NCBI GenBank assembly: GCA_026014485.1
Contig: JAOZIE010000014.1
Coordinates: forward strand, 893-64,892
DNA: 64,000 nucleotides
Direction of reading: 5' to 3'
Origin: Candidatus Bathyarchaeota archaeon
GTDB taxonomy: Archaea > Thermoproteota > Bathyarchaeia > Bathyarchaeales > Bathycorpusculaceae
Position 1 is the stretch's first letter, and every line of letters begins with the position of its first letter. Under the pieces are notes generated by a model. That model did not search any database, was not told where the DNA came from, and saw only the letters and a list, made by a program, of their open reading frames with translations. Position numbers and translations under genes: made by a program. Below, piece by piece: positions 17,826 through 26,100 of this stretch.

Positions 17826-18884
17826 ATGAAAGCTCTTGTACTCAGCGGGGGAAAAGGCACCCGCCTTCGACCCTTAACGTTCACTTGTGCTAAACAACTC
17901 ATACCTGTAGCCAACAAACCAATTTTGGGCTACGTTTTAGATCAAATTCGCGAGACCGGTATAACTCAAGTTGGTGTCATAACCGCGCCTGAAACTCAGG
18001 GTAACGTCAAAGATTACGTCAAAGACGGCGTGCAATGGGGGTTTAGTGTAGCTTTTATTCCTCAGGAACCCTTAGGATTGGCGCATGCAGTGAAAACAGC
18101 CCAGCCTTTCTTAGGCGAGGACTCCTTCGTTATGTGCTTGGGCGACAACGTTACTGGACAGGGTATAAAGGCTTTTGTTGAAAAATTTGAAAAAGAAAAC
18201 CTTGATGCCCTTATAATTCTCAAGGAAGTTGATGACCCAGCTCGTTTTGGCATAGCCCAATTAGACAAAGACGGCAACATAACTAAACTTGTTGAGAAGC
18301 CCAAAACTCCGATGGGTAACTTAGCTATAATTGGAACTTACCTCTTTTCTAACAAAATCCACCAAGCGATAACGCATATTAAGCCTAGTTGGCGGGGGGA
18401 ACTTGAGATAACTGACGCCGTCCAAGAAATGGTGAATTTGGGTTTTAAAGTTAAGGCGGAAATCCTAAACACTTGGTGGCTTGATACCGGTAAGAAAGAT
18501 GATATACTTTCAGCGAACGCGAAAATCCTTGACGAGTATGTAAAGCGGGATACAAGAGGAAACGTAGAAAACAGCATCATAGAAGGACGGGTAACGATTG
18601 ATAATCAAGCCAAAGTGGTTAACAGTACCGTGAGAGGTCCCTGTGTTATTGGTAAAAATGCCTTGGTGGAGAATTCTTTCATCGGACCATATACGAGCGT
18701 AGGTGACAACTCGCAGGTGATTAACTCGCATTTGGAGTACAGTGTGCTCTTGGAAAATGTGCTCATAAAAGATGTTGAACGACTGGAGGATAGCCTAATA
18801 GGTAAGAATGCTAAAGTCACGAAAAGCCCTATAGCCCGAACCATAAAACTGCACATAGGCGACTACTCCGAAGTGAATGTCTAA
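17826..18884 (+). CDS. rmlA: Glucose-1-phosphate thymidylyltransferase (archaeal long form)
   Basis: About 352 residues from the ATG at 17826, preceded by GGGAGGT. Nucleotidyltransferase signature LSGGKGTRLRPLT at residues 5-17. The middle has the usual LGDNVTGQG and VEKPKTPMGN segments. A C-terminal left-handed beta-helix (from about residue 245: GNVENSIIEGRV, NSTVRGPCVIG) marks the long archaeal RmlA/GlmU-like type. It makes dTDP-glucose from dTTP and glucose-1-phosphate, the first step to dTDP-rhamnose. The rmlC-like, rmlB and rmlD genes follow in the same direction. Confidence 0.9.
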   Translation: MKALVLSGGKGTRLRPLTFTCAKQLIPVANKPILGYVLDQIRETGITQVGVITAPETQGNVKDYVKDGVQWGFSVAFIPQEPLGLAHAVKTAQPFLGEDSFVMCLGDNVTGQGIKAFVEKFEKENLDALIILKEVDDPARFGIAQLDKDGNITKLVEKPKTPMGNLAIIGTYLFSNKIHQAITHIKPSWRGELEITDAVQEMVNLGFKVKAEILNTWWLDTGKKDDILSANAKILDEYVKRDTRGNVENSIIEGRVTIDNQAKVVNSTVRGPCVIGKNALVENSFIGPYTSVGDNSQVINSHLEYSVLLENVLIKDVERLEDSLIGKNAKVTKSPIARTIKLHIGDYSEVNV

Positions 18885-18962
18885 TAATTCAAACCGTGCA
18901 TTTTGAAACGGACAACTGTTAAATAATAGCCCAAACAATGAAACAAGTATTATTCAGGAATC

Positions 18963-19475
18963 GTGAAATGGATGTTGCCCGATATAGTAGTGAAGCTGTT
19001 AAAGCGGCTCCCTGATGAGCGCGGTTCATTCACTGAGGTCTTCAGAAAAGACTGGACGGAACTGTTAGGAACCGATGTTGTAGCCCAAGCGAACTTATCC
19101 ACTACTTACCCTGGGACTATCCGTGCTTGGCATCGGCATCTGCGTGGGCAAGTAGATTACTTTTTGGTTGTGAAGGGTGCCCTCAAAATATGTGTTTTTG
19201 ATGATGAAACTGAGGAATTAGATGAGATTATTTCTACGGGTCAAAACTTGCAGTTGGTTCGGGTTCCCGGCAAATTCTGGCATGGCTTCAAGGCGATCGG
19301 AGACGAACAAGCCCTGCTGGTTTACTTCACCACTAACCTTTATGACCCAGCAAATCCTGACGAAGAGCGTCGGCTCTGGAACGATAAGACTTTAATCCCA
19401 AAATCCATAAATGGCAAAACAGAGGACCCACGCGTCGGGAAGCCTTGGGATTGGAATCACCCTCCGCATAAGTGA
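18963..19475 (+). CDS. rmlC: dTDP-4-dehydrorhamnose 3,5-epimerase-like cupin
   Basis: A 170-residue RmlC-type cupin. DERGSFTEVFRKDW, RAWHRHLRGQVDYFLVVKG and KFWHGFKAIGDE match the family, including the catalytic histidine in the RAWHRH stretch. The start may be the GTG at 18963 (AGGA close upstream) or the ATG nine bases on. It is placed between rmlA and rmlB and overlaps the GTG option of rmlB. It should epimerise dTDP-4-keto-6-deoxyglucose. It could instead be a related sugar 3,4-ketoisomerase-like cupin, but the neighbourhood favours RmlC. Confidence 0.85.
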   Translation: MKWMLPDIVVKLLKRLPDERGSFTEVFRKDWTELLGTDVVAQANLSTTYPGTIRAWHRHLRGQVDYFLVVKGALKICVFDDETEELDEIISTGQNLQLVRVPGKFWHGFKAIGDEQALLVYFTTNLYDPANPDEERRLWNDKTLIPKSINGKTEDPRVGKPWDWNHPPHK

Positions 19476-19480
19476 TTACT

Positions 19481-20488
19481 ATGAGAATTCTTGTAACGGG
19501 TGGATTAGGCTTCATAGGAAGCCACTTTTGCAGGCATATTTTATCAAAGCACCCAGATTACGAACTGATTAATCTGGACAAAATGGGTATCGGTGCGAAT
19601 CCTGCAAGCCTACAGGATATCCAAGACAACCCCAACTATCGGTTCATAAAAGGCGACATCTGCAACATTCCGCTTCTACATAAAACAGTTAGCCAAGTGG
19701 ATGCTGTGGTGAACTTCGCCGCTGAAACCCATGTGGACCGTAGCATAAGTGACCCCTACGCATTTGTGCAGAACAACACCATCGGAACCTACACCGTGTT
19801 GGATGCTGTTAGAAAACATAATATGCGTGCGCGGATGGTTCAAGTTTCCACCGACGAAGTCTACGGGACCGCCGTTCAGGGTTCATTCACAGAGCGGGAC
19901 CCGCCCAGCCCCTCAAATCCGTATTCTGCGTCTAAAGCTGCCGCAGACATGTTTGTTTTGTCCTACTTTAAGACGTACAAGTTGAATGTTTCGATTACTC
20001 GGTGCACCAACAACTTTGGAGAATATCAGCTTCCTGAAAAACTCATTCCTAAAACAATCATCCGCGCCTTAAAAGACCTGTCAATTCCCGTATATGGCAC
20101 TGGAACTAATATTCGGGATTGGATATACGTGCAGGACCATTGTGCTGCTGTGGCAACTGTGCTGGAAAAGGGTGTTGCGGGGGAGATTTACAATGTTTCA
20201 GCGGGTAATGAAGTTACTAACATTGAGATTGTGAAGAAAATTCTTGGATTCCTAGATAAACCTGAAAGTCTCATAACGTTTGTGGAGGACCGACCTGGGC
20301 ACGATGTCCGGTACAGTTTGGATTCTTCAAAGCTTCAGTCTCAGCTTGGTTGGCGCCCTGAGTTTTCGTTCAAGGACGCGTTGGAGTCTACGGTTAAGTG
20401 GTATTTGGAGAACGAGCGGTGGTGGAGTCCCTTTGCTACGCGTGATGTTCTTTCGTCTACGCCGTGGAAAGCGAGTGTTAGTAGATGA
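19481..20488 (+). CDS. rmlB: dTDP-glucose 4,6-dehydratase
   Basis: About 335 residues from the ATG at 19481; a GTG nine bases earlier overlaps the previous stop. Short-chain dehydrogenase fold with NAD motif TGGLGFIGSH, active site segment STDEVYG (T, D and E of the RmlB triad) and YSASKAAAD (Tyr and Lys). NNFGEYQLPEKLIP and GTGTNIRDWIYVQDHC are diagnostic for RmlB. It removes water from dTDP-glucose to give dTDP-4-keto-6-deoxyglucose. Its stop overlaps the rmlD start. Confidence 0.95.
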   Translation: MRILVTGGLGFIGSHFCRHILSKHPDYELINLDKMGIGANPASLQDIQDNPNYRFIKGDICNIPLLHKTVSQVDAVVNFAAETHVDRSISDPYAFVQNNTIGTYTVLDAVRKHNMRARMVQVSTDEVYGTAVQGSFTERDPPSPSNPYSASKAAADMFVLSYFKTYKLNVSITRCTNNFGEYQLPEKLIPKTIIRALKDLSIPVYGTGTNIRDWIYVQDHCAAVATVLEKGVAGEIYNVSAGNEVTNIEIVKKILGFLDKPESLITFVEDRPGHDVRYSLDSSKLQSQLGWRPEFSFKDALESTVKWYLENERWWSPFATRDVLSSTPWKASVSR

Positions 20489-21369
20489 AGCTGCTGGTTA
20501 CAGGTGCAAGTGGGCTTTACGGCTCTAAACTTGCTGAGTTGGCGGTTGCAAGGCAGTATCAGGTTTATGCTTTTCACAATGAGCATAAGGCGGCATATGG
20601 GATTCCCGTTCAAGTTGACATTTCTGATGAAAGAAAAGTGGATGCGGCGTTTAAAGAAGCCAAGCCTGATGTGGTTGTGCATGCTGCCACTTTGACTGAT
20701 GTTGACAAGTGCGAGTTAAACAAGGAGCTTGCTTGGAGAGTAAATGTGCAGGGAACCCGTAACGTAGTTCAAGCAGCTAAGGCAACTGATGCTTTTCTTT
20801 TGTTTATTTCCACGGATTACGTGTTTGACGGCGAAAAAGGCTGCTACAAAGAGACTGACCAGCCAAGCCCCATTAGTTACTATGCGTACACTAAGCTGAA
20901 AGCAGAGGAGTGCGTTGCAAAGTCAGCTCGCGAATTCTGTGTTGCGCGGCCAAGTGTTATTTACGGCGCGAATCCTGCAGCGGGGAAAGTCAATTTTGCA
21001 TTATGGCTGCTCAAAAAGCTGAGGCGAAACGAAGCGGCGAAAGTGTTTGTTGACCAATGGAATTCGCCTACGTTAAACAGTAGTCTGGCTGAGATGACTC
21101 TTGAAGTCGCTGAGCGCAGATTGACAGGCATTTATCATTTGTCTGGGGCGTCGCGTGTAAGCCGTTTTGATTTTGCTCAGCGTTTAGCTGACGTTTTTGG
21201 TTTGGATAAGTCGTTGTTGGTGCCGACTCGTATGCGGGATTTTTCTTTTGCGGCTAAGCGACCTGCCGATTCATCTCTTGACACTTCAAAAGCCGCGCAG
21301 GTGTTGAAGAGTAAGCCTTTGAAACTTGGTGACGCTTTGGAGCATTTGAAAGCTGAGTTTTCCAGTTAA
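20485..21369 (+). CDS. rmlD: dTDP-4-dehydrorhamnose reductase
   Basis: A 294-residue SDR-family reductase with N-terminal TGASGLYGSKL, STDYVFDGEKGCYKE and YAYTKLKAE (catalytic YxxxK). Typical RmlD length. It reduces dTDP-4-keto-rhamnose to dTDP-rhamnose and completes the pathway encoded from 17826. The ATG overlaps the rmlB stop (ATGA). A methionine adenosyltransferase beta-like role is possible for this family but less likely here. Confidence 0.9.
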   Translation: MKLLVTGASGLYGSKLAELAVARQYQVYAFHNEHKAAYGIPVQVDISDERKVDAAFKEAKPDVVVHAATLTDVDKCELNKELAWRVNVQGTRNVVQAAKATDAFLLFISTDYVFDGEKGCYKETDQPSPISYYAYTKLKAEECVAKSAREFCVARPSVIYGANPAAGKVNFALWLLKKLRRNEAAKVFVDQWNSPTLNSSLAEMTLEVAERRLTGIYHLSGASRVSRFDFAQRLADVFGLDKSLLVPTRMRDFSFAAKRPADSSLDTSKAAQVLKSKPLKLGDALEHLKAEFSS

Positions 21370-21411
21370 GAGGGGTGTTGTGCGTGGTTAGGCCGTTTTG
21401 GGGTTGGTTGC

Positions 21412-22059
21412 GTGGTTTGTGATGGTGTTTCTGTGGTTACGACTACATGGAACGAGCGGAAAAACGTGGCGGCATTTGTTGCTGCTGTCCGTTTTGCTCT
21501 GCGCGAGTACCCCCATGAAGTTATTGTGGTTGATGACGATTCGTCTGATGGAACGTTTGAGGTTGCTAAGCGGTTTGCTGATGTAGCTGTTAAGAAGGCT
21601 CGTGAGGGACAAGCGAAAGGTTTGCTTTACGGGATGCAGCTTGCCCAGTTTCCTGTTGTGGTCACTATCGACGCCGACTTGGAGAACGACCCAAAACATA
21701 TACCCCACATGCTTGATTTGCTTCGGGAGTTTGATGTTGTGGTGGCTTCTCGAACGGAGATTCCCCGTTTCTCTGAGAAGTTGGCTTCTAAAACTTTGGG
21801 TAAGCTGTTTGGGGTGACGGATTCCTTTTCTAATTTTCGGGCTTTCAGAAAAGAGGCTGTTGCATGTTTTCGTCTTCGGGGCGGGGAAACGTTTGGTGCC
21901 GAGTTTCTGGTTATCGCCAAGAAACATGGGTTGTCTATAGGCGAGTTACGGTATGTTCCTCCACCACGGCGACAGAATCCTCGAATCGGCGGCACGTTGA
22001 AGGCTAATGTGCGGATTCTTTGGGCTTTGCTAAAATCGTTTATTCTTTACCTGTTTTAA
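21412..22059 (+). CDS. Family 2 glycosyltransferase, dolichol-phosphate mannose synthase-like
   Basis: A 215-residue GT2 protein with VSVVTTTWNERKNV at the start, VIVVDDDSSDGT (nucleotide-binding DDD) near residue 40, and TIDADLENDPKHIP (metal-binding DAD motif) near residue 85. It lacks C-terminal membrane segments and so resembles the short, peripheral DPM1 type. It would transfer a sugar from a nucleotide donor to a polyprenyl phosphate. The GTG at 21412 is the only start codon before the first motif; no clear ribosome binding site precedes it. Last gene of the glycan run. Confidence 0.85.
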   Translation: MVCDGVSVVTTTWNERKNVAAFVAAVRFALREYPHEVIVVDDDSSDGTFEVAKRFADVAVKKAREGQAKGLLYGMQLAQFPVVVTIDADLENDPKHIPHMLDLLREFDVVVASRTEIPRFSEKLASKTLGKLFGVTDSFSNFRAFRKEAVACFRLRGGETFGAEFLVIAKKHGLSIGELRYVPPPRRQNPRIGGTLKANVRILWALLKSFILYLF

Positions 22060-22120
22060 GGTTAAGCGCTGCTTGTTTTGTGTTTTGTGTTGGTAGGCTT
22101 TGTGTTTGGCGTTTTGGGTG

Positions 22121-22567
22121 TTATTGGAAGTGTTGTTTGATTTCTTCTAGCGTTAGGGTGGCGACTTGGTTTTGTTGGAGGGCTTTTTCGGCTTTTTCTA
22201 CTTCTTTGGGTTTCACGACTAGCACGAATTTGCCGTTGTAGTGTACGGCTGAGGAGTATGCGTATTCGATGTTGACGCTGTTTTCTCCAAGTATCTTGGT
22301 GATTTTTGAGATGGAGTTTTCGTCTGAGATGAGGATGGCTGTGACTTCGGTGTTTTTCTTTGATCTGGATAGGTTAAAGTTGGCGTCTTCCAGTGTCTGG
22401 GCGGCTTTCTGGGGGTCTGCGGTTATCATGCGGATTACGCCGTATTCGCCTGCTTCGGCGATGGATAAGGCGTAGATTCTGATTTTGAGCCTGTCAAGGT
22501 GACCAAGCATTTCAGAGAGTGAACCAGGTTTGTTGTCTAGGAACACGCTTACTTGTTGAACGGGCAT
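22121..22567 (-). CDS. Double ACT-domain protein
   Basis: A 148-residue protein of two ACT domains: residues 4-70 (VSVFLDNKPGSLSEML) and about 74-140 (AILISDENSISKITKIL). No enzymatic domain is attached. Stand-alone tandem ACT proteins bind amino acids or similar ligands and act as regulators, often near amino acid or aryl-CoA metabolism. A PaaK gene lies 3.5 kb away, separated by the Kelch genes. It is convergent with the glycosyltransferase gene across a T/G-rich 60-base gap. Confidence 0.85.
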   Translation of the reverse strand: MPVQQVSVFLDNKPGSLSEMLGHLDRLKIRIYALSIAEAGEYGVIRMITADPQKAAQTLEDANFNLSRSKKNTEVTAILISDENSISKITKILGENSVNIEYAYSSAVHYNGKFVLVVKPKEVEKAEKALQQNQVATLTLEEIKQHFQ

Positions 22568-22798
22568 TTCGAAACACCAATTCCTGTTGTATCTAAACGG
22601 TATTTATGCTTTCCAGTTAAAACAACTTGCGGCGTCTGCTGCTCTCTTCAGTTTATACCCCCTTATTTTCCTGCAGGACTTGTTTCTTTTTGCTTTTTTG
22701 ATTCTAGTTGCTTTTCGAGTTTATCATGTGGTCCAAAACGTCCTGGAATGGTGCAAAAAGGTCTGTTCTGTCCCGCCCAGCAACGCCCCGCATTTTTC

Positions 22799-24085
22799 TC
22801 ATTTTTTTGAATTAGCCTTGTGCTTTTTCTTTAACAAAACCGCAGCTAGCGCTCCTGCGGCAACAAGGACCGCCGTAGCTGCAACCCAATACGTGTTTGC
22901 TTGCCCGTCTGAGTCTTTGTCTGAGGTGGTGGCTGTGGGTGTTGCTGGCGCAGGTTTTGAGGGTGAAGAGTTTGGTTGCTGTGTTGGGGAAGTTGTTGGG
23001 TGGGTTGTGGGCGGCGTTGTCGGTGTTTGTGTGGGGGTTGGTGTTGGTGCCTTGGTTGATGTTGGTGTTGGTTTTGTGGTGTCTGGTGTTGGTGAAGGGG
23101 ACGGCTGGCTTGTGTTGTATCCGATTGGTGTGTATATTTCGTTGGCGTCGGTTGTAGAGATTGGGTACCAGCCTCCTCCGATTGCGTATAAGCGGTCATC
23201 TAGAACGGCTATGGCTAATCCTGTTCGTGCGGTGGGCATTGAAGCCCCAACAGTCCATGTGTCTGTTTTGGGGTCGTAGACTTGGTTATGGCTAAAAGGA
23301 ATAAAAACGCCCCCGCCGACAACGTATATTCTTGGAGGTGCATGGCTGCCTACTGTTACAGCAGCGGCTGACTCTACTAGATTTTCGCTAATCGGAACTG
23401 AGGCTTTTTGTAGCCATTCATCGTTTTTTGGATTGTAGACTTGTAGTGCGTTGCCGCTTGTGCCTCCTATTATGTAGATTTCGTTGTTGTATACTGCTGA
23501 AGTGTGGTAGGCGACAGGGGTTGGTGCTGATTTTTTTGTGCTCCATGTGTCTGTTTGGGGGTCGTATTCTTCGGTTGTGTTTGAATAGTCTGGTAGGTAC
23601 AGTGATTTGGTGCCTCCGATGGCGTAGATTTTGCCGTCTACTGTGTTTGCTGTTGTTGTGGTTCTGTTTGTGGGCATTGGTGTTTTTGTTTGCCAGGTGT
23701 CGGTTTTGGTGTCGTAGGCTTCGACTACTGCGATTGCTTCCAAATGTGTACCCTGCATATGGGTGCCTCCGATGCAGTAGATTTTGCCTTCGTAAACGGC
23801 TATGCCAAAGTCTGCTCTAGCTGTTGGCATGTCTGCTTTTGGGGTCCACGTGTCTGTGGTGGGGTCGTACATTTCGTTTGTTGATAAGTAGCCGCCGCCT
23901 TTGCCTCCGATGGCAAATATCTTGCCATCAACGGTTGCTACGCCTAGGTCACTTCTAGCTGTAGGCATGACTGCCAGCGGGCTCCAGCTGTTATCCGATG
24001 AATAGCAAAAGACGTTTGGCGCGGTGGATAAGAAAAGAACCAAAACCAGCGCGGCTGATAACGTCACCAGACAGGAGTTCTTCAT
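22799..24085 (-). CDS. Anchored extracellular Kelch-repeat protein (Kelch 1)
   Basis: A 428-residue protein. Signal peptide (about residues 1-27), then about six Kelch repeats of some 50 residues, with units such as DGKIFAIGG, EGKIYCIGG, DGKIYAIGG, NNEIYIIGG and DDRLYAIGGG each preceded by a PTxR element. These should fold into a beta-propeller. A Pro/Thr/Ser/Gln linker (about 325-390) leads to a C-terminal membrane segment (YWVAATAVLVAAGALAAVLL) and a short lysine tail KKKHK. A surface protein held by a C-terminal anchor. Its upstream region carries a 53-base element also found before the surface gene at 38641. Confidence 0.85.
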   Translation of the reverse strand: MKNSCLVTLSAALVLVLFLSTAPNVFCYSSDNSWSPLAVMPTARSDLGVATVDGKIFAIGGKGGGYLSTNEMYDPTTDTWTPKADMPTARADFGIAVYEGKIYCIGGTHMQGTHLEAIAVVEAYDTKTDTWQTKTPMPTNRTTTTANTVDGKIYAIGGTKSLYLPDYSNTTEEYDPQTDTWSTKKSAPTPVAYHTSAVYNNEIYIIGGTSGNALQVYNPKNDEWLQKASVPISENLVESAAAVTVGSHAPPRIYVVGGGVFIPFSHNQVYDPKTDTWTVGASMPTARTGLAIAVLDDRLYAIGGGWYPISTTDANEIYTPIGYNTSQPSPSPTPDTTKPTPTSTKAPTPTPTQTPTTPPTTHPTTSPTQQPNSSPSKPAPATPTATTSDKDSDGQANTYWVAATAVLVAAGALAAVLLKKKHKANSKK

Positions 24086-24109
24086 TCCCGCTCAATCAAT
24101 ATTGGGTGT

Positions 24110-24162
24110 GGCCGCTTTTAGCTCTCCCTGCAGAACACCATCGTTCCCCCTCCAGAACAACC
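24110..24162 (-). promoter_or_regulatory. Shared upstream element A, copy 1
   Basis: A 53-base stretch about 25 bases before the ATG of Kelch 1. It matches 38668-38720, about 27 bases before another surface protein gene: 34 of 40 bases agree over 24110-24149. In both copies the half-sites GAAC, GTTC and GAAC are spaced by exactly 6 and 8 bases (24133-24136, 24143-24146, 24155-24158). The conserved core contains TTAGCTCTCCCTG on the plus strand. It could be a DNA operator or an RNA element in the leader. Confidence 0.65.
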
Positions 24163-24167
24163 AAAAA

Positions 24168-25820
24168 CTAAATGCCTTTTCCCCGTTTCTTTTTGAGTAA
24201 GGCTGCAGACAGAACTCCTGCGGCGACAAGGATAGCTACTGTTGTTATCCAGTGTGTGTTTGTTTGCCGGTTTGGGTTGTTGTTTGTTTGGGTGGTGGGT
24301 GTTGTTATGGTGAAGTTTACGGTGGAGGTTGCTGTGTTGTTGTGGTTGTCTGTGGCGTGTATGGTTAGGTTGTGGGTGCCTGGGGTTAGGTTTGTGAGGG
24401 TGGTGTTGCCTGTTAGGGGTTGGTTTTGTTGTCCGTTTAGGTTGTAGGTGGTTGTGGCTGGTTTGTTGAGGGTGTACTTTAACGTCACGTTTCCCGTCAT
24501 GTAGGTTTGGTTGTTTATTGGGGAGTGAACCTGCAGCGTAGGCGGCATCGTGCCGTACCCAAGCGGCGTGTAAACTTCAACTGTGTCCGTCGCCTGCCCC
24601 GGTAGGACAAAACTCGTCAAACCGCCACCAATCGCAAACAGTTTATCCTCCACTACTGCAACAGCCAAATGTCCACGTGCAGTAGGCATATCTGTTGCGG
24701 TGCCCCAAGAATCCGACTCTGGGTCATAAACCCAGTTCTGGCTAATGGCTTCGTAGTTTGCGAGCCCATGGACTATGTATCCTCCTATGACATAGATTCT
24801 TTTTGGTGCATATTTTCCGGTGGTTGCCCCAATACCCATAGATATGGCGCCAACATCGAGGTTGATTAGTTCTTTGGGAATTGGGCTGCCGTTGCTCCAA
24901 GAATCATTATTTGCGTCATAAATGTGGACTGATCTGCCGCCTTCAGCTATGATGTATATTTTGTCGTTTATTGCGGACGATACGTAGCCTGCTGGCCAAT
25001 AGGGTATTTTAGTTTTGTTTGTCCAGGAATCTGTGGTGGGGTCGTATACTTCTGTTGCTTCTCCGCTTATGAGGTAGATTTTTCCGTTTGCCACGTTTGC
25101 GTCGATGTTTCTTCTTGCCTTTGGCAGGGCTTGTTTTGTTTCCCAAGTATCAGCTTTCGCGTCGTAAACTTCGTTCACGGTTGATGGCTCTGAATTCACG
25201 ATGGTTGTGGCTGGGATAAACCAGTATTTTTGTCCACTTATCACGTACACCTTGTTATCTATCGCTGCTATAGCGTAGTCTATTCTTGGGGTGGGCATGG
25301 TTGTTTTTTGGGTCCAGTTGTCTGTTTGGGGGTTGTACATGTAGGTGGCTTCTTTGTGGAAGACGTATATTTTGTTGTTAACGGTGACTGCTTTTCCGCC
25401 GGTTAGTGTTTTGGGTAGGAGTGTTTTGTTTTTCCAGGTGTTTTCCTCCAAGGCGCGGGGGGTTGTTGTTTGTGTAGATGTTTGTGTGGCTGTTTGTGTT
25501 GGGGTCTGTGTGGGTGTGTTTGTGTTTATGTTGAATTGTGTTTGGGTTGTTAGGGTAAATGTCACTTGGTTTATGTGGTGTGTTGTGTTTTGTGGGGAAG
25601 TGACTGTAAAAGTTTCGTAGGGGGGATAGTTTATTTTTCCAGTGGTAGGGTCATAGGGGTTTGCGTAGGCAAAACTGGAAATCATCGCTTCACTTGCTGC
25701 CATACCAAGCAACAAACTGGCTGCGAGGATGATGACTGCGGTTCGTTTTTTCTGTTTCATTTTGTGCAGGAAAAACACGTTTGTCTTGCTCCTGCTGTTC
25801 AATTGGGTTGAGGTTTGCAT
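24168..25820 (-). CDS. Anchored extracellular Kelch/Ig-like protein (Kelch 2)
   Basis: A 550-residue protein. The ATG at 25820 gives the longest frame. The ATG at 25760 gives a more normal signal peptide (MKQKKR followed by a hydrophobic run), and neither has a ribosome binding site. After a Thr/Gln-rich linker come about six Kelch repeats (NNKIYVF, DNKVYVISG, NGKIYLISG, NDKIYIIAEGG, EDKLFAIGGG). An Ig-like domain follows (LQVHSPINNQTYMTGNV...LTPGTHNLTI), then a Thr/Asn linker and a C-terminal membrane segment with KKKRG. The anchor closely resembles that of Kelch 1, which lies 82 bases downstream. A TATA box and two palindromes precede it. Confidence 0.85.
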   Translation of the reverse strand: MQTSTQLNSRSKTNVFFLHKMKQKKRTAVIILAASLLLGMAASEAMISSFAYANPYDPTTGKINYPPYETFTVTSPQNTTHHINQVTFTLTTQTQFNINTNTPTQTPTQTATQTSTQTTTPRALEENTWKNKTLLPKTLTGGKAVTVNNKIYVFHKEATYMYNPQTDNWTQKTTMPTPRIDYAIAAIDNKVYVISGQKYWFIPATTIVNSEPSTVNEVYDAKADTWETKQALPKARRNIDANVANGKIYLISGEATEVYDPTTDSWTNKTKIPYWPAGYVSSAINDKIYIIAEGGRSVHIYDANNDSWSNGSPIPKELINLDVGAISMGIGATTGKYAPKRIYVIGGYIVHGLANYEAISQNWVYDPESDSWGTATDMPTARGHLAVAVVEDKLFAIGGGLTSFVLPGQATDTVEVYTPLGYGTMPPTLQVHSPINNQTYMTGNVTLKYTLNKPATTTYNLNGQQNQPLTGNTTLTNLTPGTHNLTIHATDNHNNTATSTVNFTITTPTTQTNNNPNRQTNTHWITTVAILVAAGVLSAALLKKKRGKGI

Positions 25821-25836
25821 TGATTAAAGCCTTTTT

Positions 25837-25852
25837 GTCAAGATTCTTTGAC
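25837..25852. promoter_or_regulatory. Operator-like palindrome (element B, copy 1a)
   Basis: GTCAAGATTCTTTGAC, an imperfect palindrome 17 bases before the ATG of Kelch 2 at 25820. The flanks AAAGCCTTTTTG and TAAC also match the copy at 49343-49358 upstream of another surface protein gene. Its place downstream of the TATA box suggests control at the transcription start. Confidence 0.6.
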
Positions 25853-25860
25853 TAACTCGC

Positions 25861-25870
25861 CGTTTTATAA
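25861..25870 (-). promoter_or_regulatory. TATA box of Kelch 2
   Basis: On the minus strand this reads TTATAAAACG. It sits between the two palindromes at 25837 and 25871 and about 42 bases before the ATG at 25820, which would place the transcription start near 25840. Confidence 0.55.
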
Positions 25871-25886
25871 GTCAAACTTTCTTGAC
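25871..25886. promoter_or_regulatory. Operator-like palindrome (element B, copy 1b)
   Basis: GTCAAACTTTCTTGAC, with arms GTCAA and TTGAC as in 25837-25852. The two are 34 bases apart start to start and flank the TATA box, an arrangement expected of a repressor or activator pair in an archaeal promoter. Confidence 0.6.
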
Positions 25887-26100
25887 TGCCCACAAAACAG
25901 CCGAAAAACGCTAATGCACAAAACACCTTTCTATGTTTTCTTCATCAGTTGCTTTTCTGGTTGCTTGCGTCAGCTTTATCGTTTTTGATAGTGCAATATG
26001 TGTTTGGGGAAGGCAAAATTATTTTAGAAGGTGAAGCAAGAGAACTCCTGTTTAACAGTCACATCAGGGAAGTCTATTTGGGGCTTTGGGGAACAGTGTG

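Noticed and set aside
22930-23100. Short tandem repeat array
   Set aside because: The GGTGTTGGT-like repetition encodes the Thr/Pro linker of Kelch 1 and is explained by protein sequence.
22587-23279. A 230-codon plus-strand reading frame opposite the Kelch 1 gene
   Set aside because: Its Val/Gly-rich product is the antisense of the Pro/Thr linker of Kelch 1; the minus-strand gene has clear repeats and signal peptide.
24086-24167. Glycine-type riboswitch in element A
   Set aside because: The GGGAGAGC stretch recalled that aptamer, but the CCGAAGG-type core and second aptamer are absent in copy 1, and the genes behind it are not glycine related.
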